Source of the DNA: Bacteroidota bacterium
Lineage (GTDB): Bacteria > Bacteroidota > Ignavibacteria > Ignavibacteriales > Melioribacteraceae
NCBI GenBank assembly: GCA_023397505.1
Contig: JAEWUC010000004.1
Span: 62,001 to 126,000, forward strand
Length of the DNA stretch: 64,000 nucleotides
Direction: 5' to 3'
Shown: positions 16,682 to 24,367 of the stretch, piece by piece
Layout: the number at the start of each line of letters is the position of its first letter
Numbering within the stretch: position 1 is the first letter of the stretch
Position numbers and translations under genes: made by a program
The notes under the pieces: generated by a model
Databases searched by the model: none
The model's input: only the letters and a program-made list of their open reading frames with translations
What the model was told of the DNA's origin: nothing

Positions 16682-17233
16682 ATGAGCGATACGCGAATAT
16701 TTATAACCGGATTTATGACAAGCGGCAAAAGCACGATAGGACCAATTTTGGCTAACGTGCTCGGTATGGGTTTTTATGATCTCGATAAAGAAATTGAACA
16801 AAAAGAAAAAGCCACGGTTGTAGAAATTTTCGAAAAGAAAGGCGAACAGTATTTTAGGAATCTCGAAAAAGAAATGATCCAGTCATTTAATACAAAAGGA
16901 AACATAATAGTTGCTCTCGGCGGCGGTACGATTACTTTTCAGGAAAATCTTGATATGCTTAAAAAGTCAGGTATAATTGTTTATCTAAAAGTGTCGCCGA
17001 ATATTTTATACTTGCGGTTGAAGAACAAAACAAACAGACCGTTGTTCCGCGACCTTGTACTCGGCGAGAACGGCGAGGGCGATTTTATGAAAAGAATAAA
17101 CGATATGCTCGACAAAAGAAAACAATACTATGAACAGGCGCATATCGTAATTACAACCGATAATAATCCGATTGGTGTAACGGTTGATATTCTCGCGAAA
17201 AAAATTAAAAAGGTATTGCATGAAAAAAATTGA
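16682..17233 (+). CDS. aroK: Shikimate kinase
   Basis: 183 residues. Walker A is GFMTSGKST (10-18); DLDKEIE is the shikimate-binding/Asp region, followed by FRNLEKEMI (Arg contact), GGGT near 80 and the lid NRPLF. It phosphorylates shikimate at O3, the fifth step of the aromatic pathway, in the cytosol. It overlaps aroB by 14 bases, so translation is likely coupled. Confidence 0.93.
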   Translation: MSDTRIFITGFMTSGKSTIGPILANVLGMGFYDLDKEIEQKEKATVVEIFEKKGEQYFRNLEKEMIQSFNTKGNIIVALGGGTITFQENLDMLKKSGIIVYLKVSPNILYLRLKNKTNRPLFRDLVLGENGEGDFMKRINDMLDKRKQYYEQAHIVITTDNNPIGVTVDILAKKIKKVLHEKN

Positions 17234-18317
17234 TGTTAAACTTCAAGAAAATCCATACACGATTTATCTCGATAAAAATAACTACGGAAATCTTTGGAAT
17301 TTGTTAAATGAGAATAACCTTAGCAAAAAAGCTTTTTTTGTAATTGACAAGAATTTATATGCAAAACATAAAAACGGGCTTGACCGGGTGTACAAATCAT
17401 TTACATCCAAAAAATATCTGCTAATCTTTGAACCGTCGGAAGAGAAAAAGTCTTTTGAAAGTCTGCAAAGTTATTTTGAAGAAATGTTAAAACTTGGTTT
17501 TGGAAGAGATACTGTTGTTATAGCGATAGGCGGCGGAATCACGGGCGACATAGCGGGATTTGCCGCGGCAGTATTTGCAAGGGGCGTACAATTTATTCAA
17601 GTTCCTACAACATTACTTTCCATGGTTGATAGTTCTGTCGGCGGTAAAACAGGCATTAATTTCGAACATACAAAAAATATTATCGGCGCATTTTATCAAC
17701 CCAATTTTGTGTTAATAGATACGGATTTTCTTAAAACACTGCCCGAAGATGAAATTGTCTGCGGTCTCGGTGAAATTGTTAAATACGGATTTTTAATTGA
17801 TGATGAGTTTTTCCGTTTCATAAAAAGTAATGTTAAGAAAATGGTTGCGTTAAACAATGCTTTGATTACAAAAGTAATTGAAGAATGCGTAAAATTTAAG
17901 GCGGGTGTTGTTGAAAAAGATGAGAGAGAAGAAACAGGTTTGCGTAAAATCTTAAATCTCGGTCATACGTTTGCACATGCATTCGAAGTTGAACAAGAGC
18001 ATAAAATTAAACACGGACAAGCGGTGATTGTGGGTTTATCGTGTGCCCTGCATTTATCTAATAAGCTAGGATTATTAAGCGATGAAAACCTTGCAAAATA
18101 TTTATCGTTAATAGTATTGTTTGCCGATAAGATTAGAGTCGGGAAGTTGGAAATAAATAAGTGTTACGAGATAATGAAGCGCGATAAAAAGAACAAAGAT
18201 GAAATAATAAAATTTGTTCTGCTTTCTTCCGCAGGTAAATTGTTGATTGATGTAGAAGCTAAAAAAGAAGATGTGATTTACGCGATGAATAACGGCATTC
18301 AATATTTTATTGATTAA
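17220..18317 (+). CDS. aroB: 3-dehydroquinate synthase
   Basis: 365 residues from ATG 17220, inside the end of aroK. Family landmarks are AIGGGITGDIAGFAAAVFAR, the QVPTTLLSMVDSSVGGKTGIN nucleotide/metal region (given in parts: VPTTLLSMVDSSVGGKTG), LGEIVKYGFLID and LNLGHTFAHAFE with metal-binding His. It converts DAHP to 3-dehydroquinate using NAD and a divalent metal. I reject the longer reading from 17184, which would only duplicate aroK codons in another frame. aroK and aroB form a small aromatic-pathway operon here. Confidence 0.94.
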   Translation: MKKIDVKLQENPYTIYLDKNNYGNLWNLLNENNLSKKAFFVIDKNLYAKHKNGLDRVYKSFTSKKYLLIFEPSEEKKSFESLQSYFEEMLKLGFGRDTVVIAIGGGITGDIAGFAAAVFARGVQFIQVPTTLLSMVDSSVGGKTGINFEHTKNIIGAFYQPNFVLIDTDFLKTLPEDEIVCGLGEIVKYGFLIDDEFFRFIKSNVKKMVALNNALITKVIEECVKFKAGVVEKDEREETGLRKILNLGHTFAHAFEVEQEHKIKHGQAVIVGLSCALHLSNKLGLLSDENLAKYLSLIVLFADKIRVGKLEINKCYEIMKRDKKNKDEIIKFVLLSSAGKLLIDVEAKKEDVIYAMNNGIQYFID

Positions 18318-20098
18318 TGCTGATGCAAAAACAAAAATACCGTTTCTATTTAAAACAGATGTTATACTCGAAAACTCATTTCATGCCCGCCTTGCCTCCG
18401 GCAACGCGAGGCAGGCTCTTGATCTTATTCTTGCTTATGCTCTCTCAAGTGAATAACGCGCAGATAGAGCGTGAAACCCGCGCTGTTTGGTTAGCAACAA
18501 ATCACCGGCTCGACTGGCCTCCGCCCACATTCGATGCTGAAAAACAAAAGAAATCCCTCGAAGAAATTTTTGACAATATAAAATCTAAAAACCTCAATAC
18601 TATTTTTTTTCAAGTAAGAAGTAACGGAACGGTTCTATTCAAATCATCAATGGAGCCGATGTCATCGTACATTACTGGCAAGTTAAACGGTAGGGCGTTA
18701 TACGATCCTCTTGAATATGCAGTAAAGCTTGCACATGAACGTGGACTTGAAATTCACGCATGGTTTAATTGCGTTAATATTTTTTCCGGCAGCGAAAATT
18801 CAATATTTAATCATCCCGATCATATTAGTCAAAGAAAGCCGGGATGGATTGTTGAGGACAACCGTGACGGTGTAAAATCCTTTTGGCTTGATCCGGGCTT
18901 GCCGGAAGTTCGTGAATATATTTCCGATTTAATTGCGGAGGCGGTTGAGAATTATGACATCGACGGCGTTCATCTTGATTACATTCGTTATCCCGGTAAG
19001 AATTTTGACGACGATTTTTCATTCGGTATTTACGGTAAAAGTTTATCACGCGATGATTGGCGAAGAAACAACATTACTGATTTGATTGGTTTGATAAATA
19101 AAAAAATAAAAGAAATAAAACCGGATGTTAAACTCGGTGCGGCGCCGATTGGCGTTTACAAAAATCAAAAAGGAATGTACGCGTGGGAAGGTTTTACGGA
19201 AGTTTATCAAGATTCTCGTGAATGGTTGAGCAAAGGGATTCTCGACTACGTTGCCCCACAAATTTATTGGGGATTGAGTGATAATCCTCGTTTCGATATT
19301 GTTGCAAAAGAGTGGATAAATAATTCGTTCGGAAGATCGGTAATACTTGGTATCGGCGCCTACAAAGATAATGTGAAGACGGAATTGGAAAAAATGATTC
19401 AATTTTCACGCGCAAATAATTCCGACGGCATTGCATTTTTTCGTTATTCCAGCATAAAGAATTATGATTTTAAAAATTTCAGTTATAAGACTTATCCTGC
19501 TTCTATGGTTTGGTTAGATGGCATTTACCCCGATTCACCGCATGATCTTGTTGTGAAAAAAGAAAATGATAATAAAATTATTCTCGATTGGCAGATAAAG
19601 AAATCAAACTCAAACGACAGCATAAGGTATTTTGCACTTTATAATCTTCCTCATCCTAGTTCCGAACTTTTGCCTGAATATTTAAATGATATTATTCCAG
19701 CCGATAAAACTTCCATTAGCTTCCCGTTGAGGCCGAAGCAGATTAATTATTACTTTACTCTAAAATCGGTTAGCAAATCTTGGAATGAAAGTATAGAATC
19801 TTCAAACATAGTTCAAATAAAATTCGATGAGCTAAGCTATTTGGCCAATAATGCTGTAAATGCTTCCAGGCCAGTCTTATTAAAAGGAAGCGATGAAACT
19901 TTTCAAATAATCCTTTCTTCGGAAATTGATCAACATGTCGAGGTATTTGGATTAATTAATAATAACAAAGTAGTTCTGTTAAAAAAAGAAATCTTTATTG
20001 GAAAAAATGTTCTTGGAATTAATGTATCTAAAAATAAGTACAGTTCATTAAAAATAGTTTTGAGTAATTCACAAAAAGAATACGAACTGAAATTATAG
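18317..20098 (+). CDS. GHL10-family glycosidase-like protein (DUF187), exported
   Basis: 593 residues. The GHL10/DUF187 TIM-barrel runs from about 50 to 380: RAVWLATNHRLDWPP, NTIFFQVRSNGTVLFKS, GLEIHAWFNCVNIF, the WLDPGLPEVREYI and DGVHLDYIRYPG motif (catalytic acids expected here), LDYVAPQIYWG and DGIAFFRYSS. After the barrel come an FN3-like region and a beta-rich tail. A membrane/signal segment (LLILFLLMLSQVNNA) lies at about 34-48, pushed inward by an 11-residue stretch encoded by a palindromic repeat (18383-18416). The start ATG overlaps the aroB stop (TAATG). Family members act on peptidoglycan or related glycans outside the cell; substrate here unknown. Confidence 0.82.
   Translation: MLMQKQKYRFYLKQMLYSKTHFMPALPPATRGRLLILFLLMLSQVNNAQIERETRAVWLATNHRLDWPPPTFDAEKQKKSLEEIFDNIKSKNLNTIFFQVRSNGTVLFKSSMEPMSSYITGKLNGRALYDPLEYAVKLAHERGLEIHAWFNCVNIFSGSENSIFNHPDHISQRKPGWIVEDNRDGVKSFWLDPGLPEVREYISDLIAEAVENYDIDGVHLDYIRYPGKNFDDDFSFGIYGKSLSRDDWRRNNITDLIGLINKKIKEIKPDVKLGAAPIGVYKNQKGMYAWEGFTEVYQDSREWLSKGILDYVAPQIYWGLSDNPRFDIVAKEWINNSFGRSVILGIGAYKDNVKTELEKMIQFSRANNSDGIAFFRYSSIKNYDFKNFSYKTYPASMVWLDGIYPDSPHDLVVKKENDNKIILDWQIKKSNSNDSIRYFALYNLPHPSSELLPEYLNDIIPADKTSISFPLRPKQINYYFTLKSVSKSWNESIESSNIVQIKFDELSYLANNAVNASRPVLLKGSDETFQIILSSEIDQHVEVFGLINNNKVVLLKKEIFIGKNVLGINVSKNKYSSLKIVLSNSQKEYELKL
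18389..18416. repeat. GC-rich palindromic repeat inside a coding sequence (copy 1)
   Basis: GCC-T-TGCCTC (18389-18398) pairs with GAGGCA-GGC (18408-18416) around the loop CGGCAACGC, with one bulged T. It is much richer in GC than its surroundings and sits in the signal-peptide region of the GHL10 gene, adding residues such as PALPPATRGR. A second, more diverged copy is at 29004-29026. Confidence 0.6.
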
Positions 20099-20100
20099 CA

Positions 20101-20949
20101 TTACCTTAAATATTTATCGAACCACTCTTTTCGCAAAGCATCAACTTCTTTCCTGTGCGATTTCAAAAAGTGGTCGCCCCCTTCAAACATAACTAGTCGA
20201 AATGGAATATTATGCTCTAAGAGTTTATACGAAAGATCCAAAGAATCGTGCGGCAGAACTCTTTCGTCCGCGTTTCCGTGCATAAGTAAAAGTGGAGTTG
20301 TTTTTGAAAGCTTTTCGGCAAAATATACGATTGATCTTTCATTGCAATTATTCAACAAAACATTTTCGTTTTTGCCCATCGAAGCTTCGTAAAGGAAGTG
20401 CATGAATTTGCTTTCCTGCGCGTTGCATCTAAGATTAGCAATACCGCCGCTTACAATTGCCGCTTTGAAAATATTTGCTTTGGTTAATGTTAAATATGTC
20501 ATCATTCCGCCGCGGCTCCATCCTTCAATTCCCCAAATGTCCTTATCGGCACATTCGATTTCGCCGGCAAGGGAAATAAGGTTAAGAACATCATTAACAT
20601 CACTGCCGCCGAATTCATCCTTGCCTTCGCCGCCGGCATTACCGCGGTATTGAGAAGCAAAAACAACATAGCCCCAGCTTGCCAATTGTCCGAATATCCC
20701 TTGCGCATTAAATTGATCAATAGCCCCGGCATTACCGTAACCGCCCCGGCACCAAATTATACAAGGATATTTTTTTGTCTGATCTTTAGGATAAGCAATA
20801 TATCCTTTCACTTTAAAGTCGTCGGATAGGTAAGTTATTTTCTCAACAATGGAATTATCAACACATTCATTTCCCCAGCCGCTGCGAATCATTTTTCCCT
20901 GTGTTGCCGTCAGTTGTAATTCTTCCCGGTGTATAATTTTTGATGCCAT
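20101..20949 (-). CDS. Alpha/beta hydrolase, prolyl-oligopeptidase-like
   Basis: 282 residues, no signal peptide, so cytosolic. The S9-like catalytic set is visible: nucleophile Ser in GWSRGGMM, Asp in HGNADERV and His in EGGDHFL. An oxyanion segment CIIWCRGGYGNAG and FASQYRGNAGGEG precede it. Only the hydrolase domain is present; the beta-propeller of true prolyl oligopeptidases is missing, so it may be an esterase or a small acyl-peptidase. ATG 20949 is preferred to the TTG one codon earlier. Convergent with the GHL10 gene, 2 bases apart. Confidence 0.8.
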   Translation of the reverse strand: MASKIIHREELQLTATQGKMIRSGWGNECVDNSIVEKITYLSDDFKVKGYIAYPKDQTKKYPCIIWCRGGYGNAGAIDQFNAQGIFGQLASWGYVVFASQYRGNAGGEGKDEFGGSDVNDVLNLISLAGEIECADKDIWGIEGWSRGGMMTYLTLTKANIFKAAIVSGGIANLRCNAQESKFMHFLYEASMGKNENVLLNNCNERSIVYFAEKLSKTTPLLLMHGNADERVLPHDSLDLSYKLLEHNIPFRLVMFEGGDHFLKSHRKEVDALRKEWFDKYLR

Positions 20950-21042
20950 CAATTACTCTTTATTTATTATTTTTTCAATGAAATAGTTAATTGTTTTGTA
21001 ATTATGATAAATCAAACATCAATATAAAATTAAGATAACCCT

Positions 21043-21612
21043 ATGTCTAAAAGTAAAACAAGTTCGGCAAAAAAAAGTACTGGTAAAAACAAATTAACAC
21101 AATTAATTGTAGTGCTTGTTCTTATTGTATTTATTTTTTATTTCATTCTTTCAAGCATTTTAAACAGCGGCGACGCTCCGGTTAACGAAAATTTGGAAAA
21201 AGCTATGGCGGATAAAACAACATATACTTTTGTAAAAGAAGGTGAACTGGCTTTTACAAAACCCAACGGCGTGGCTATTTCGGAAATTGATATTGAATTT
21301 GCCGACAACAGCGACCAGCGAGCAATGGGATTGATGTTTAGAACGGAAATGAAAGATGACCAGGGGATGTTGTTTATTTTCCCATATGAAACCGAACAAT
21401 CTTTCTGGATGAAAAATACCGTGCTCTCGCTGGATATAATTTTTGTTAATGCTAATTTTGAAATTGTAAAGATACATCATAATACAACGCCTTTTTCAGA
21501 GCAGTCGTACTCATCCGAGAAACCCGCACAGTATGTTGTAGAAGTTAACGCCGGGTATTCCAACAAACTTGGTATTAAGGAAGGAGATAAAATATTTTTT
21601 AGAAGAAATTAA
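21043..21612 (+). CDS. DUF192 family protein, membrane-anchored
   Basis: 189 residues. A basic N-terminus (SKTSSAKKSTGKNK) leads to one membrane helix (about 19-41), then a DUF192 domain: VAISEIDIEFADN, QRAMGLMFR, MLFIFPYETEQSFWMKNT, SLDIIFVN and VVEVNAGYSNKLGIKEGDKI. The SFWMKNT and LDIIFV motifs are the hallmark of the family, whose function is still not known. It sits alone between a divergent hydrolase and a strong terminator. Confidence 0.88.
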   Translation: MSKSKTSSAKKSTGKNKLTQLIVVLVLIVFIFYFILSSILNSGDAPVNENLEKAMADKTTYTFVKEGELAFTKPNGVAISEIDIEFADNSDQRAMGLMFRTEMKDDQGMLFIFPYETEQSFWMKNTVLSLDIIFVNANFEIVKIHHNTTPFSEQSYSSEKPAQYVVEVNAGYSNKLGIKEGDKIFFRRN

Positions 21613-21650
21613 TTCTTGAAAATGGTTTTGGAGGATTTTTACTAAAACAA

Positions 21651-21678
21651 AAACGGGAGAATTAATCTCCCGTTTTTT
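21651..21678 (+). terminator. Intrinsic terminator after the DUF192 gene
   Basis: Perfect 10-base stem AAACGGGAGA / TCTCCCGTTT with loop ATTAA and a T6 run. The left arm is preceded by A-rich sequence, so it can also work for the convergent aconitase gene. Confidence 0.9.
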
Positions 21679-21699
21679 CTTTAGATATGAATCATGAAC

Positions 21700-24249
21700 T
21701 TATTTTTTCCGTGAAGTTTTCTTTGCTGCTTTTTTAGCTTTTGGTTTAACAACTTTCTTAATAACTGATTTTTTAGCTTTCGATGCTTTTGCCTTTTTTG
21801 CCGCAACTTTTTTAACAGTCTTTCTAACAACCTTTGCAACCGTTTTCTTTTTAGCGACCAGCTTGGTTTTAACAGTTTTCTTTTTAGCCGCCGGTTTCAC
21901 TTTTTTAACAACGGCTTTTTTCACTTTAGCTGCAGCAAACTTTTTGTTTTTTACATTTACCTTTTTACGTTTTCCATTTTCCGAATTTTGCTTTTGGCTT
22001 GCCGCAATTAAATTTAACGCACCGCCGGCTTTAAACCACTCAATTTGTCCGGCGTTGAATGAATGATTAAGCCAAATTTCTTCGGTTGTTTGATCTTTAT
22101 GTTTTACAATCATTTTAAAAGGTCTTTCCGGTGCAAATTCATTTAGTCCCAAAATACTAAATGTATCGTCTTCTAAAATTTTATCATAGTCGTTTGGGTT
22201 AGCAAATGTTAACGGAAGCATCCCTTGTTTTTTGAGATTTGTTTCGTGAATACGCGCGAAAGATTTTGTGATTATCGCTTTACCGCCGAGGAATCTTGGC
22301 TCCATTGCAGCCTGCTCGCGCGAGGAACCTTCGCCGTAATTTTCATCACCGACAACAATCCACCCGATATTCTGCGCTTTATATTCTCGTGCAACTTCGT
22401 GAACGGGCTGATAAAATTCGGTGAATTGATTTTTTGCCTCGCCTGCATTTCCTGTATAAGCATTGATTGCGCCGAGGAACATATTTTTCGAGATGTTGTC
22501 GAGATGTCCCCGAAACTTTAGCCATGCGCCCGCCGGTGAAATATGATCGGTTGTGCATTTACCTTTTGCTTTTAATAATAACGGTGCGTCAACAATATCT
22601 TTTCCGTCCCAAGGTTTGAACTGTTCCATAAATTGAAGACGGTCGCTGTTTTCCGGCATTGCAATCTTTGTTTTAAATCCATTTTTTGAAGGAGCCAGGA
22701 ATCCTTTTGTATCTTTTTCGAAATTTTTCAGAGGAAGTTCATCGCCAAACGGCGGATCAAGTTTTACCTGCTCACCATTTTCGTTTGTTATGTAATCTGT
22801 TTCTGGGTTGAACGATAAACTTCCTGCGATTGCAAGCGCTGTTGTAATTTCCGGACTCGCGACAAACGAAAGTGTTTCGGGATTATTGTCGTTTCTTTTA
22901 GCAAAATTTCTGTTGAATGAATTAACAATAGTATTTCGTTCGCCTGTTTTAATATCCATTCTTTTCCACATTCCAATACATGGTCCGCATGCGTTGGCCA
23001 ATACCTGTCCGCCGAATTCGGTTAACACCTGCAATTGTCCGTCGCGTTCAATTGTAGCGCGAACCTGTTCCGAGCCGGGAGTAATTTTAAATTCCGATTT
23101 CGCTTTTAATCCTTTTGATAAAGCTTGACGCGCAATATTTGTCGAACGGTCAATATCTTCATAGCTGGAATTTGTACAGCTTCCGATAAGAGCAACGCTT
23201 ACTTTATCGGGATAATTATTTACGATAACCGCTTCTTTCATTTTAGAAATTGGGTGAGCGAGATCGGGTGTGAAAGGTCCGTTCAAATGAGGTTCAAGTT
23301 CGTTCAAATTTATTTCGATTATCTGATCGTAATATTTTGACGGCTCCGCATAAACTTCGTCGTCAGCTTTTAAAACATCAGCTAATTTTGTCGCTAATTT
23401 GGCAACATCGGCACGGTCTGTTTTTTCCAGATAAGCAGCCATCTTTTCGTCAAACGGGAAAATGGAAGTTGTCGCGCCAACCTCAGCGCCCATATTGCAA
23501 ATTGTTGCTTTCCCTGTACAAGAAATTGATTTTGTGCCCTCGCCAAAATATTCTACGATTGCCCCTGTTCCGCCTTTTACAGTTAATAATCCTGCAACTT
23601 TTAAAATCACGTCTTTTGGTGAAGTCCAACCTGAAAGTTTACCGGTTAATTTTACGCCGATTAGTTTTGGCCATTTTAATTCCCACGGCATTCCGGCCAT
23701 AACATCAACTACATCGGCGCCGCCGACACCTATTGCAATCATACCGAGTCCGCCTGCGTTTGGCGTGTGTGAATCCGAACCGATCATCATTCCGCCGGGG
23801 AACGCATAATTTTCTAAAATAACTTGGTGAATAATTCCCGCGCCTGGTTTCCAAAACCCAACTCCATATTTTTGACAAATAGTAGCGAGGAATTCATAAA
23901 CTTCTTTGTTGTCTTCAATTGCTCTTTCTAAATCTTCTTTGGATCCGCTTTGTGCAACTATTAAATGGTCTGCGTGAGCAGTTGCCGGAACGGCGGCTTC
24001 TTTTCTTCCCGCGTGCATGAATTGAAGCATAGCCATTTGTGCTGTAGCGTCCTGCATCGCAACTCTATCAGGTGCAAACTCTGCGAAAGCTTTGCCCCTT
24101 GTCAATTCGGTTTTAGCAGGAACCCATAGATGAGCGTAAAGAATTTTTTCAGCATACGTCAAAGGTCTGCCGACAACTTTACGTGCGGAGCTCACTTTTT
24201 TTTGAAAATCAGTGTAAACTTTTTTTATCATATCGAAATTTGCTGTCAT
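21700..24249 (-). CDS. acn: Aconitate hydratase with a lysine/alanine-rich histone-H1-like tail
   Basis: 849 residues from ATG 24249 (GAGGGAAACT just upstream). Residues 1 to about 750 are a mitochondrial-type aconitase: MIGSDSHTPNAGGLGM, the [4Fe-4S] ligands in SCTNSSYED and ANACGPCIG, FNRNFAKRND, GEGSSREQAAMEPR and TKSFARIHETNLKKQG. It isomerises citrate to isocitrate in the TCA cycle. The last roughly 97 residues are unlike any aconitase domain: almost only Lys, Ala and Val in KKVxK/AAKK repeats (for example KKTVAKVVRKTVKKVAAKK), as in histone-H1-like or HU-tail segments, and should bind nucleic acid. The tail is in frame, with normal codon use and the stop directly before the terminator. 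Confidence 0.92.
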   Translation of the reverse strand: MTANFDMIKKVYTDFQKKVSSARKVVGRPLTYAEKILYAHLWVPAKTELTRGKAFAEFAPDRVAMQDATAQMAMLQFMHAGRKEAAVPATAHADHLIVAQSGSKEDLERAIEDNKEVYEFLATICQKYGVGFWKPGAGIIHQVILENYAFPGGMMIGSDSHTPNAGGLGMIAIGVGGADVVDVMAGMPWELKWPKLIGVKLTGKLSGWTSPKDVILKVAGLLTVKGGTGAIVEYFGEGTKSISCTGKATICNMGAEVGATTSIFPFDEKMAAYLEKTDRADVAKLATKLADVLKADDEVYAEPSKYYDQIIEINLNELEPHLNGPFTPDLAHPISKMKEAVIVNNYPDKVSVALIGSCTNSSYEDIDRSTNIARQALSKGLKAKSEFKITPGSEQVRATIERDGQLQVLTEFGGQVLANACGPCIGMWKRMDIKTGERNTIVNSFNRNFAKRNDNNPETLSFVASPEITTALAIAGSLSFNPETDYITNENGEQVKLDPPFGDELPLKNFEKDTKGFLAPSKNGFKTKIAMPENSDRLQFMEQFKPWDGKDIVDAPLLLKAKGKCTTDHISPAGAWLKFRGHLDNISKNMFLGAINAYTGNAGEAKNQFTEFYQPVHEVAREYKAQNIGWIVVGDENYGEGSSREQAAMEPRFLGGKAIITKSFARIHETNLKKQGMLPLTFANPNDYDKILEDDTFSILGLNEFAPERPFKMIVKHKDQTTEEIWLNHSFNAGQIEWFKAGGALNLIAASQKQNSENGKRKKVNVKNKKFAAAKVKKAVVKKVKPAAKKKTVKTKLVAKKKTVAKVVRKTVKKVAAKKAKASKAKKSVIKKVVKPKAKKAAKKTSRKK

Positions 24250-24367
24250 AGTTTCCCTCGTTGATTTATAACAGTGCAAAGATAAAAAAAATGAAGGATT
24301 TTTACTTTACGTTTGGTTGAGGTCGCCTCGACAGTAATAATAAATAAAAGTTTGACGGAACGACGAT

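Noticed and set aside
23337..23809. Two overlapping plus-strand frames opposite aconitase
   Set aside because: Shadow frames inside a conserved gene; Pro/Leu/Arg-rich composition.
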